Part shown: positions 46,481-55,825 of the stretch, piece after piece
How the letters are laid out: every line of letters starts with the position of its first letter
Position numbering within the stretch: the stretch's first letter is position 1
Assembly (NCBI GenBank): GCA_963556305.1
Contig: OY745773.1
Location: 558,001-622,000 of the forward strand
From: Platismatia glauca
Lineage: Eukaryota; Ascomycota; Lecanoromycetes; Lecanorales; Parmeliaceae
Length of the DNA stretch: 64,000 bases
Reading direction: 5' to 3'
Position numbers and translations under genes: made by a program
The notes under the pieces: generated by a model
What the model was told of the DNA's origin: nothing
The model's database searches: none
What the model saw: the letters and a program-made list of their open reading frames with translations, nothing else

Positions 46481-47113
46481 CTATGGCGGACGATAAGAGG
46501 GGGTAGGACAAAATTAAGCCCACCAATTTATTTGCGCAAAAAATTATAATACGCGTCGCGTCCTACGGAGTTGTATCATTACTCATTACCATCACCACCA
46601 CCACCACCAATGTAAAGTATAATGCTTGCAGAGGTGACATCATACAGAGCTCTTGTTCTGTGGAATCCCGCCGCCAATGCTGCTGCTCTAGCCTTGCTGC
46701 CTTTTATGTCGGTACTGCACTGATCAAGGAATGCCCTCTGATATCAGTTAGGGCATAATCCTCAGAAGCATAGGGCATAGCCCCCGAGGCCCCTAGAAGC
46801 ATGCCCTCATGCCCTAACTTGAAGGGTCTCTGAGGTAATTCTTTTGCACTCAGTCGAGTCGGTCTACTGGATGACCATAGGCTTATTAGGATCAATAATG
46901 ATGTTGCGCTCATGAAACACAATACCCCCTATGCTTTTTTGGCCTAAGCATGGTGTGCAAGGCGGGCAAGGTGGGCGAGGTGGGCGAGGTGGGCGAGGTG
47001 GGCGAGGTGGGCGAGGTGGGCTAGTAAGCAACAAAGAGAAATTGGCAAAAATTTGGAAAACATTTGGTGGGCTTAATTTTGTCCTACCCCCTCTTATCGT
47101 CCGCCATAGTAGT
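46477..47113. mobile_element. 629 bp non-autonomous TIR transposon (MITE-like)
   Basis: The element body is 46481-47109. The left end 46481-46526 and right end 47064-47109 are perfect inverted repeats of 46 bp, starting CTATGGCGGACGATAAGAGG. Both sides are flanked by TAGT (46477-46480 and 47110-47113), a likely 4 bp target-site duplication. There is no transposase. Inside are a short stem pair GTTAGGGCAT (46747-46756) / ATGCCCTAAC (46809-46818) with further AGGGCAT copies, and a 9 bp tandem array. It sits in the divergent promoter of the sterol-transfer gene and KRI1. Perfect TIRs suggest a recent insertion. The superfamily cannot be settled from this copy. Confidence 0.85.
46953..47024 (+). 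repeat. 9 bp minisatellite inside the TIR element
   Basis: Eight 9 bp units: two degenerate (GTGTGCAAG, GCGGGCAAG), five perfect GTGGGCGAG and a last GTGGGCTAG. The plus strand reads as RGG-like codons in one frame, but this is just the repeat period. Confidence 0.9.
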
Positions 47114-47334
47114 CGCGTTTCCGAGGTGTCACTGCGTCGAGGAACCTACTACCAACGGCGGAATCTTAGCGCACCGACGTTCCTCCGAGAATCGCCAATA
47201 TTCTCAGAAGGATACGAGTACTTTACTTTTCTACAATACTCTAGATTTCACCAGTCCACGGCCCACTTCTACCCGAAGCGCTCTGAAGTTCTTCGCCGCA
47301 GAACTAAATTTTCATCTTTTGGGTACCATATTAG

Positions 47335-49503
47335 ATGTCCTCTACAAAAGCTGGGCGCAGAAAGACTCTCCATCCACCCTCATCGAATCCGAGATGTGAC
47401 AGAGTTGATGTCATGGCGAGGATGGGTTCTGATAGAGGTGCGAAACACCTCTATGATACGAAAACCCAAGATCCCGAGCAAGTCGAGAATGAGAGGCCTA
47501 CGAAACGACTGAAGACATTCTTGGCAGAAGACAATACCTCCGATGAAGACAGTGCGTCCAGCGTTAAAAGAGGAGTGCCTGTGGAGTATGACGAATCAGA
47601 AACAACGGGTCACGGCTTCAAAGTAAACCGTGAATTTGCCAGACGCTTTGAGCACAACAAGAAAAGAGAGGAGCTTCACAAGCGTGAGTAAAGCTTTGCC
47701 CAATCCTACTGGGATCACATAATGACCAGCACAGTCCAAGAAAAGTACGGCAAAGACGTATACACAGGGCCTGGGTGTAGGGCGGATCCAAACGAGGACC
47801 ATGATGACGGTACAGGATATTCTACAGACTCAGAGGAGGAGGATGATGAAGGTGTTCTGGCGTCTGAGGCTCTGGATAAGCAAATACAGGAAACTCTTGA
47901 GGCGATCCGTAGAAAGGATCCTCGCGTCTACGATGAGAAAGCGAAATTCTTTACGGACCTAGATGACGAGGTTCAAGATAGCAAACGCCTCAAAATGAAG
48001 CTCGAAAAGCCTATGTATCTCAGCGACTATCATCGAAGAAACCTTCTTGAAGGTGCAGCGTCCACCGAAATACAAGATGATGGACCCATAAGTTACGCAC
48101 AGCAGCAAGATGATCTCAAAAATGTGATAGCGAAAGAAATGCATGCCGTGGTGAACGAGATAAATGACTATGGGGAAGATGAGGATAGTAATGATGACAG
48201 CGATGACGACTTCTTGGTTCGGAAGCCTTCTGCACTACAAGAATCGAGTCAAACCATTCGATCGAAAGTGAAAACGCCGAAGGTGGACCTCGAGGCCGCC
48301 GACAAAGACCCGGAAACTTTCTTGTCCAATTTCATGTCCGCAAGAGCGTGGGTCCCAGCGGCCGGTACCAAGTTTCAGCCATTCGAGTCCGATGATGAGG
48401 AAGAAGATCGCCGGGCGGAGCGTTTTGAGGAGGCGTATAATTTGCGCTTCGAAGATCCGCAAGCCTCCAATGAAAAGCTTCTCTCTCATGCGAGAGATGC
48501 CGTAGCAAAATACTCTGTGCGAAAAGAGTCCACAAATCCGAGAAAGAAGGCACGAGAAGTTGAACAAATCAAGAAAGAGGCAGCAAGGCAGGCACGTGAT
48601 GAAGAAAAAGCCCGATATCGAAAGTTGAAGATTTCTGAAGTTGAAGAAAAGATTCGAAAGATTAAAGATGCTGCAGGGTTGCGGGGCAAGTCGTTGCAGG
48701 AGCAGGATTGGTCCGCTTTCCTCGACGAAGGTTGGGATGACGAACGATGGGAGCAAGAGATGCGAAAACAATTCGGTGACGACTATTATGCCGATCATGA
48801 TTCGGATGACAGCAATGAGGTGGAAGGGAAGATTGAACGGAAGATTAAGAAGCCCAAATGGAAGGATGACATTGATATTGATGATATCGTACCTAATTTC
48901 GATGCAGCAGAGCACGAAAAGCCCCAATTCTCCCTAACGGATGACGAAACCGCTGCAGGTGAAGCCCCAGTCGGAAGCAATGGGGCGACTGATTCAGAGT
49001 CAATCGCAAAACCAAAGTCCAAGCAGAGACGCGAAAGGGACAAGCACAACAAAGAGACCCGTCTCGAGCGCCGCAAGATCGAGCAACTTGTCGACGAATC
49101 AATGAATGTGGATGAAACCTTATCGAATTTCAGCAAGAAGCATGCAGGTCGTTTCCGTTACAGAGAAACTTCACCAATCGCATATGGTCTTACGCCGCAC
49201 GACATATTGATGGCCTCAGACAGTCAGCTCAATCAATACGCAGGACTGAAGAAGATGGCTGCCTTCAGAGATTCAGACAAAAAAAGGAAGGACAGGAAAC
49301 GATTGGGCAAAAAGGCACGGCTACGGCAGTGGAGGAAGGAGACCTTTGGCAACGAGCAGGGACCGAAGAAGACGCTTGCTGAGGTGTTTGCTGATCAAGA
49401 TCTGGCAGATCACAAAACGAGACTCCAAGGGGCCAATGGGGTTGACATCGGGGAAGGGAAGAAGAAGAAACGTTCAAGGAAGGGCAAGTCATCGAGCACA
49501 TGA
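47335..49503 (+). CDS. KRI1: KRI1, ribosome biogenesis protein
   Basis: Two exons, 47335-47683 and 47735-49503, give 705 aa. Mets at 47413 and 47422 (679 and 676 aa) are better candidate starts, because the first 29 residues have no family counterpart. The 51 nt intron (GTGAGT donor) joins FEHNKKREELHK to LQEKYGKDV, a KRI1 signature. KRI1 is a nucleolar protein needed for 40S subunit assembly and early rRNA cleavage. Features are the FKVNREFARRFEHNKKREEL block, DPETFLSNFMSARAWVP, a Lys/Glu-rich coiled centre, and the C-terminal KRI1 domain with FRYRETSPIAYGLTPHDILM ending in a KKKKRSRKGK basic tail, typical of nucleolar targeting. The TIR transposon lies 225 bp upstream of the first Met. Confidence 0.92.
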
Positions 49504-49871
49504 CGGGGACTAAAATCTGATATCTTTGGCTTGAGAGTATTTTACATAGACGTCGATGGACTCGATATCCGTAGGCAATCCCTTAGCAGCTGGAGGTGTT
49601 TCTAAAGTAGTCGCTCGTCATAAGTAGCGTCTGTATGCGAGGAGAGTCCTGAGATCGGGAGGTTCCGGAAAAGGAAGAAGTGAAATTTCGATTCCCATTA
49701 TAGACTAGGGCACTAGTGGCTTGGTGTCCGTTACCAGAAGTTGAAATTTCCTTCTGTCAAACTCATCACAACACTCCATCGACGACTCACGTCTCACCCA
49801 CTCCACTCCATTCCACTCAATCTTTCAATTTTCCTTTATCATATCCTCTGTTTCCGAGAAATACCGCAAAG
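49504..49871. other. intergenic, KRI1 3' flank and carrier promoter
   Basis: It includes a pyrimidine-rich stretch (about 49780-49860, CCACTCCACTCCATTCCACTC) just before the carrier start, common in strongly expressed fungal genes. No gene seen. Confidence 0.45.
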
Positions 49872-51650
49872 ATGGTTGAAGGAGAGGTGAACCAGGCCAA
49901 GAAGTCCTTTATGGGGTAGGTCTCATTGTGATCCTTTTTTCTATGCCACCGCCATGTCAGCTCGATTGCGCTGGCAAGAAGCTATCGAAGTCTTTTGCTG
50001 GCCTCTCGAGCTTACCTTCTGACTTGGATCACTTTTGATGAACGAGAGCTGACCTTTTGATAGCATGCCCGTAGGTCTCCAGCTTCCACCAAATCTTGCG
50101 CGATATCGCGCCGCCTATACCCAGTCAAGTCGTGCCATTTCAAGCAACTTTTTGATGGGTGAAATTTCAACATCCTCATCATGATGTGTGCTTGTCAGGC
50201 TGGACACTGGTGATGGCGTCAAATCGAAGATTCCCCAATGCGCTAAGAGTAGGAGGCTAACACAAGCTATGATAATAGGGCTTTGTCGTGGATTTCTTGA
50301 GTACGTATCTCAATTCACCAAGGCCTACACAAGAATCGCCAAATTGGAGCAAGAGCTAGATGGTGGCAGCCCATGCGGAAATACTGCGCGAATTACAGTC
50401 GTGAACAAGGTCTTCGGCTGACTGACACGCATTGTAGTGGGTGGGGTATCTGCTGCCGTCTCAAAAACAGCTGCTGCTCCTATCGAGCGTGTTAAGCTTC
50501 TCATTCAGAATCAGGTAAGCAATATCCCTCCCTTCCTAGAGCAACGCCATGAGCCATTATATCCACTGGGATCTGGAGTCCTACGTACTGTATTAGGACC
50601 TTCTAGCAAGATCTACTATGCTGAGGAATTTTCTCTGGTTTCTTTTCGGCCTTGAAAACTAGTACCTGCGCATCACACGCCATGACTTGAACTTCTGGGC
50701 TTGAAACTTTGTTGACGCTTGCTTGCCAACAGGATGAGATGATGAAGGCTGGACGTCTTGATCGCAAGTACGATGGCATTGCGGAATGCTTTAGGCGCAC
50801 AGTTGCCAATGAGGGAGTGGTTTCGCTCTGGCGTGGCAACACAGCCAACGTTCTCCGATACTTCCCAACTCAGGCGCTCAACTTCGCTTTCCGTGATACC
50901 TACAAGTCCATGTTCGCATTCAAGAAGGAACGGGATGGTTACGCGAAGTGGATGATGGGCAACTTGGCCTCGGGTGGTGTAAGTATCTGACGGCTGACAA
51001 AGATGGAAGTCTCAAACTGACGGCAATAGGCCGCTGGTGCTACATCCCTCCTTTTCGTGTACTCCTTGGACTACGCCCGTACTCGTCTAGCGAACGACGC
51101 CAAGAGTACAAAGGGTGGTGGGGACCGTCAATTCAACGGTCTGGTGGATGTCTACAAGAAGACTCTCGCCAGTGACGGTATCCTTGGTCTCTACCGCGGT
51201 TTCGGTCCCTCTGTCGCTGGTATCATCGTCTACCGTGGTTTGTACTTCGGAATGTACGACTCCCTCAAGCCTGTTCTCCTCGTCGGTGTCCTTGAGGGTA
51301 ACTTCCTGGCCTCCTTCTTGCTCGGCTGGACTGTCACCACTGGTGCTGGTATCTGCTCGTACCCTCTCGATACTATCCGTAGACGTATGATGATGACTTC
51401 CGGTGAAGTGAGTTACTATCGCAAATTTCCTACCCAAAGATGTGTTTACTGAAAGTGTCATTAGGCCGTCAAGTACAAGTCTTCCCTCGATGCCGGTCGC
51501 CAAATCATTGCCGCTGAGGGTGTTAGGTCTTTGTTTAAGGGTGCTGGCGCTAATATCCTCCGTGGTGTCGCTGGTGCTGGTGTGCTTTCGATCTACGACC
51601 AGGTTCAATTGCTCATGTTCGGCAAGGCTTTCAAGGGAGGATCTGGTTAA
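49872..51650 (+). CDS. AAC: mitochondrial ADP/ATP carrier
   Basis: Seven exons (49872-49915, 50064-50070, 50279-50300, 50438-50514, 50733-50978, 51030-51407, 51465-51650) give 319 aa. The second exon is only 7 nt (CATGCCC). It is required to keep frame and to write the conserved LGMPGFVVDF-like start, here MGMPGFVVDFLMGGVSAAVS. The protein exchanges ADP for ATP across the mitochondrial inner membrane. Three carrier repeats of about 100 residues are seen, each with P-x-[DE]-x-x-[KR]: PIERVK, SLDYARTR and YPLDTIRRR. The nucleotide-carrier signature RRRMMM is intact near residues 249-254. The first four introns (148, 208, 137, 218 nt) are long and crowd the 5' end. Confidence 0.96.
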
Positions 51651-52178
51651 ATACACCACGAGGCTTCTTGCATTCTGGCATAGATGGATGACGTGGGCTG
51701 CAAGGTGCTGTGCTCCGTCTAGGCTGAGGTTTGCGGTGAAAATCGGTGACGGTTGAGATGTGAGAGGGTGATTATTCAGGTGGTGCAGCTGATGCTCCTG
51801 ATGCTGTACTATTCAAGCTGGCGACTTTCATACACATGTACTTCTGTATCTTGCACTGTCCCAACTCCGCTTGGTTCTTCTTCCCTTTATCGGTCCGGTC
51901 CGTTTCATGGAAATAGATTGCACATCGATATCGAGATTTACTAGACTCATTGGTCCTAATTATAAGCTTGCAATCCCTCCGCTTGACAGCCGACTGGCGA
52001 GGAAAGCAGATCATCGTTCCTCGCCTTGACTGTCCCACTCTGAAACGTCCAGCGCAGGGCCGGATCCCAGGAGGCAAATGTTCCCTTGCTTCAGGTGAAA
52101 TCCGCATGCACGTAACGATACATCAGTACCGTCCCTTACAATCAAGCTTCCTTATCATCAAATGCTCCAACTGTCAAG
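51651..52178. other. intergenic, nothing recognised
   Basis: 3' flank of the carrier and promoter of the Pro-rich gene. No repeat or RNA gene seen. Confidence 0.45.
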
Positions 52179-52931
52179 ATGGGCGTACAAATCCACACTC
52201 AGGACCCCATAACACCACAGACGGCCTACAATGCAAATGGAGAAGACCTATCGCGGGCGGCAAAAGCTACCGCACCTTCCTCCTACGCGTACCCGCCGGC
52301 TCAGCCTGGAGCTGCTGCACCGACCTCTACGAGCACGATACCGCAGAGCTCCAGCTATGGTCCACCGGCTCCACAGCCAGGAGCAACACCTGTGCCGCCT
52401 CCGCCTACAATCACCGCGCCGCCCAGCCTGCCACCACCGCCCAAAGCTGGCGAGAAGCCATTACCACCAGAGCACTACGCGCCAGTCCATCCTATGCCAG
52501 CTCAGCCTCAACCGTATCCTCCTCAAATGTCGCAGCCAACGGTGGACTGCCCCTCCAAGGGCGTCCCGCCTGGATCTACAACCTCTACAAGCATAAGACC
52601 TTCCTTTGATCCCTCAGCACAACCGACTAATATTCCGTCTTCCACGGACGTGCCCGGACGCGCAAGCCTCGAGCACCCCCCAGGCTACGTGCAGAATCCT
52701 TTCGCGTCAGACATGACGCCGGATCAGCGCTTTGCGGCCGAGCAAGAAAAGGAGAACCGGTCTGACACTCTGCCCTCTTTAGGATATGTAGACGATCCGA
52801 AGGGACCGAGGCTAGGCTTCGAGGACGATAAGTCCGTTTGGGGGATCGCCAAGACATGGGTCAAGGAGAAGGGAGAACAGGCTAGTAAGCTCGAAGAGAA
52901 GGTATGGGACAAGTTCGGGCCAGAAAAGTAA
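52179..52931 (+). CDS. proline-rich hypothetical protein
   Basis: A single exon of 250 aa. I recognise no catalytic domain. Residues 25-165 are low-complexity Pro/Ala/Ser/Tyr-rich sequence. The C-terminal part is more ordered: LEHPPGYVQNPFASDMTPDQ, then a charged helix, then DDKSVWGIAKTWVKEKGEQASKLEEKVWDKFG, which looks like an amphipathic helix. The C-terminal block is the kind conserved among Pezizomycotina hypotheticals, which supports a real gene. No signal peptide or membrane helix is present. A cytosolic or nuclear protein is likely but unproven. Confidence 0.7.
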   Translation: MGVQIHTQDPITPQTAYNANGEDLSRAAKATAPSSYAYPPAQPGAAAPTSTSTIPQSSSYGPPAPQPGATPVPPPPTITAPPSLPPPPKAGEKPLPPEHYAPVHPMPAQPQPYPPQMSQPTVDCPSKGVPPGSTTSTSIRPSFDPSAQPTNIPSSTDVPGRASLEHPPGYVQNPFASDMTPDQRFAAEQEKENRSDTLPSLGYVDDPKGPRLGFEDDKSVWGIAKTWVKEKGEQASKLEEKVWDKFGPEK

Positions 52932-53800
52932 GCGAGGTGCATCCCAGAGAAGCGAGGATCTCAGCGTCGTCAGCGACGGTCAATGTAGCTGGATTATTGA
53001 GCTGCTAATAAAAGCTGCCTGATGTCCAAAATCAAACAAGATGGAAACACTGGGCGAGTTGCTCGCTTGGCAGGGGCAGTCGCCAAGACGGAAACAATTT
53101 TTGTTTCACATTCCAGCCGCACACTTTCGGGAGACACGGAGATTTGCCGTAAGCCCACATATCTTTACGTCAGCCTCATGCAATGCAAGGTGACGGTTAC
53201 GTGGCTCCCTAGACACTTCGGCTTTCTAAACATGCTGTGTCCGTATAATGATTTTTTTTTCCCCTGCCATCACAGTCACATTTATTCAAAATTAAAGTAT
53301 AGGGGAGACGAATAATCCTTATCTACTTATTAAGTAGATGATTAGATCTCAATCGGGAAGTGTAATTTGCAGGAGCAAGGTACATTCTTGTCTGGATCAC
53401 CAGGGTAAGCGCCACAAGCACTTTTGATCCCTTTATCCGTCGTAGGGATTTTCCGCAACCAGATTATAATCATGCCATTTCCATAATTTGTCCGCCGAGG
53501 TCCTCCACCATGAGGACTCCTGCAACGCTAGCTCACTCAAACGAAGAGCTTCCGCATCCAAGAAAATCGTCGAGAACTGTTCACTTCGTTTGTATGCCAT
53601 CTCGGTCTCCCTCTAGACCTTTTAACTTTGCCGAGGCGTAAAGCCGAGGTGGACCCAGTTGATTCTGCAGGTACCGGTGTATGTGTCGTATTGGACACGT
53701 ATGGGAGCAGAGATCCTGAATACCTTTGTAAGAGACGGGCAGCCTAAGGAACAACAGAAGGATCCAGCAGTCGTTTCCGGAAGAGGATTGACACCAAGAT
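52932..53800. other. intergenic, nothing recognised
   Basis: It contains an AT-rich patch at about 53240-53340 (T-run and TTATTAAGTAGAT). The minus frame 53892-53581 overlaps the next gene and has no domain. Confidence 0.45.
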
Positions 53801-55117
53801 ATGGCCGTTACTCGACGTTTCTCAAGCTTCCTAGCCATATCTGCGGCAACACTCTTCCTTGTGGGCTTCTTCCTCTTCGGCAGTAACTCCAACAGACAGT
53901 TTTCCTACAAGTCTTTACTGTCCTCGAAACCTGTTGCTGAAGATGATGCCAACTCATCAGACACTTCCTATCCTCTCCACGATGTCTCCGGGAAGCCTCT
54001 AAGTATTGCTGTCGCGGAGACGACAGGATATCATGACGAGGTTGTTGCAGCCTTCGTACACTCCTTTGGCTCGCAGAGCAACTCGAACTTGAGCCTCTTC
54101 CAACAAAGCCAACGCTATGGCATTGAGAAGATCATGCAGGACTTCAGACTTCCCAAACCAGTCCCGGCATCACAATCGCCTGACATGCTGCTCGCTGAGG
54201 ATGCCACCAAACCAGATATCTTGATCCTTACAACATGCGAGTATGACCGGATCAAGCTCGGACCTCAACTCGAGATTTTGCTCGAGGAGGGTAAGACACA
54301 CCTACTCTGCGTCGTCCACCACGCCGACCATTGGGCAAATGAGGACCACGAGAATTTCATAACACCTTGGATTGAAAAGGGACTGGTCGATTTCATAACA
54401 CTTTCCCAGCACACGGCGACATTCCTTCAAGAGGACGGCATGCGTGCGTGGAAGACGAAACCTCCAATCAGACCTTTCGCTCCCGTCTTCCCGGTCACTC
54501 TCCCCAAATTACCCAAAGCCGTCGATGTAGACAAAGAGGAACTTGGGTTTGGACTCCAAGGTCTTTACGAATCCACAAGACGGAATTATGAAACGATCTT
54601 TTCTCACCTCCAGAATTTTATAGACTCAAGATCATCGGGAAGAGATGGGACCATCAATTCGAACATCATGCTTCATCTGCTAGGCCAGGGGAACCACCCT
54701 GAAGTCCCAAGCGGTCTGGCCTCGCACGTCAGCTTTGACGAGTCGCTCGACTATGACGAGTACTACGCTATTCTCTCCCGCACCTTCGCACTCCTGCCTG
54801 CCTTCGCTAATGACCAATACCTCGATCGCAAAGCTTCGAGCACCGTGCCTGCGGGGCTCATCGGGGGTACACCCTTGGTTGCGACCAAGGAGATACTGGC
54901 GGCGTATAGCTATTTGCCAGAGGATGCGGTATACCTACAAAAGAAGGACGAGACGGAATTTGATGTAATAGGGAGGGTGCTGAAGGGCGCCGGAAAGCAT
55001 CGAATTGAGAAGATGCAAACAGTCAGGAATAGGTGCGCCGAACTCGTCGAGAGCAACTCTCACCAGGTTGGAGGGTGGATCAAACAAATACTAGCGGAAG
55101 GGCATGTTAGGCGGTGA
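53801..55117 (+). CDS. type II membrane glycosyltransferase-like protein
   Basis: A single exon of 438 aa. Residues 9-28 form a signal anchor (FLAISAATLFLVGFFLFG) after a short basic N-terminus, the layout of Golgi type II enzymes. The lumenal part resembles a GT-B glycosyltransferase: SIAVAETTGYHDEVVAAFVH at the start of the fold, KPDILILTTCEYDRIKL, LCVVHHADHW, MLHLLGQGNHPEVPSGL and a C-terminal PAGLIGGTPLVATKEILAAY donor-site-like block. Only two N-x-S/T sites are visible near the stem. Sugar donor and acceptor are unknown. I place it in the glycosyltransferase group from fold-like motifs, not from a family signature. Confidence 0.72.
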   Translation: MAVTRRFSSFLAISAATLFLVGFFLFGSNSNRQFSYKSLLSSKPVAEDDANSSDTSYPLHDVSGKPLSIAVAETTGYHDEVVAAFVHSFGSQSNSNLSLFQQSQRYGIEKIMQDFRLPKPVPASQSPDMLLAEDATKPDILILTTCEYDRIKLGPQLEILLEEGKTHLLCVVHHADHWANEDHENFITPWIEKGLVDFITLSQHTATFLQEDGMRAWKTKPPIRPFAPVFPVTLPKLPKAVDVDKEELGFGLQGLYESTRRNYETIFSHLQNFIDSRSSGRDGTINSNIMLHLLGQGNHPEVPSGLASHVSFDESLDYDEYYAILSRTFALLPAFANDQYLDRKASSTVPAGLIGGTPLVATKEILAAYSYLPEDAVYLQKKDETEFDVIGRVLKGAGKHRIEKMQTVRNRCAELVESNSHQVGGWIKQILAEGHVRR

Positions 55118-55825
55118 GAAGGTGTTGGTGGAGTTTATGGTTGTGGTCGCATTCTTCCACCAAATATTGATACCCATGTCCGTCGGGCAAAGCCATGCTT
55201 GCCTGGGTGTATATATGGTTACCGGTCTGTATGGTACAGTGTAGCGCTTGGAGTCGCATTGGGAACGGCGTTTGGTGGTCATTGGTAGCTACAGTCTCTG
55301 TCTTGACGAAGACTCTGCCGGCCGGATGTCGCTCATGAATGTGATGCTGTCTTGAAATTACAGGAACCAACACGTTGCACGAAGCTTTCTCTCAGACTCG
55401 GACTTCCAGAACTCTGCCTCGTGAGACTAGAGACTCGAAATGTCTGGCCTTGGCTGCCTTGGCTCCCGCGCCACCAAGGTTCAAAATAATGGAAATCAAC
55501 TTGCTTTCATCCCTGACTTCCCTGTACCTCGCCCTTTCATCGCTCTGCGATAGCCTACTTTAATGATATACATATCTTGTTTCCAACGCATATTTTGTTT
55601 CTTTTTTCCTTCTTGCATGCCATTTCCAAATGTGAATAATACTTCTGACAGAATCAATTTCAATTGCCTTAATTCTCAGCTTGCTCCGGCGCCTTGTTCC
55701 TAAACGTGGGCCCCCACATCATGTCATGAACCCCCCGGCAATCACCCACAATACTGTAATCCGACGCCTGTATCGCCGAGCGAAACACGATCAGTGTACC
55801 ACACGAACCTCTGGCCGTTGACGCT
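55118..55825. other. intergenic, nothing recognised
   Basis: 3' flank of the glycosyltransferase-like gene and promoter of the Zn2Cys6 gene. Small frames only. Confidence 0.45.

Noticed and set aside
46953..47024. CRISPR-like repeat array
   Set aside because: Units are 9 bp, contiguous and without spacers, and the organism is a fungus.
46931..47512. Plus-strand frame with RGG-like repeats running out of the transposon
   Set aside because: The Gly/Arg run is the 9 bp minisatellite read in one frame, and the frame crosses the transposon end.
48235..48927. 230-residue open frame antisense to KRI1
   Set aside because: Produced by Lys/Glu/Asp-rich codons on the other strand; no features of its own.
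49916..50732. Long introns of the ADP/ATP carrier as further introner copies
   Set aside because: Introns of 137-218 nt, but they lack the GCTGACTCC end block and the shared donor blocks, and long 5' introns are common in this gene.
51087..51659. 190-residue open frame antisense to the ADP/ATP carrier
   Set aside because: It mirrors the highly biased codons of the carrier exons and has no domain; a shadow frame.
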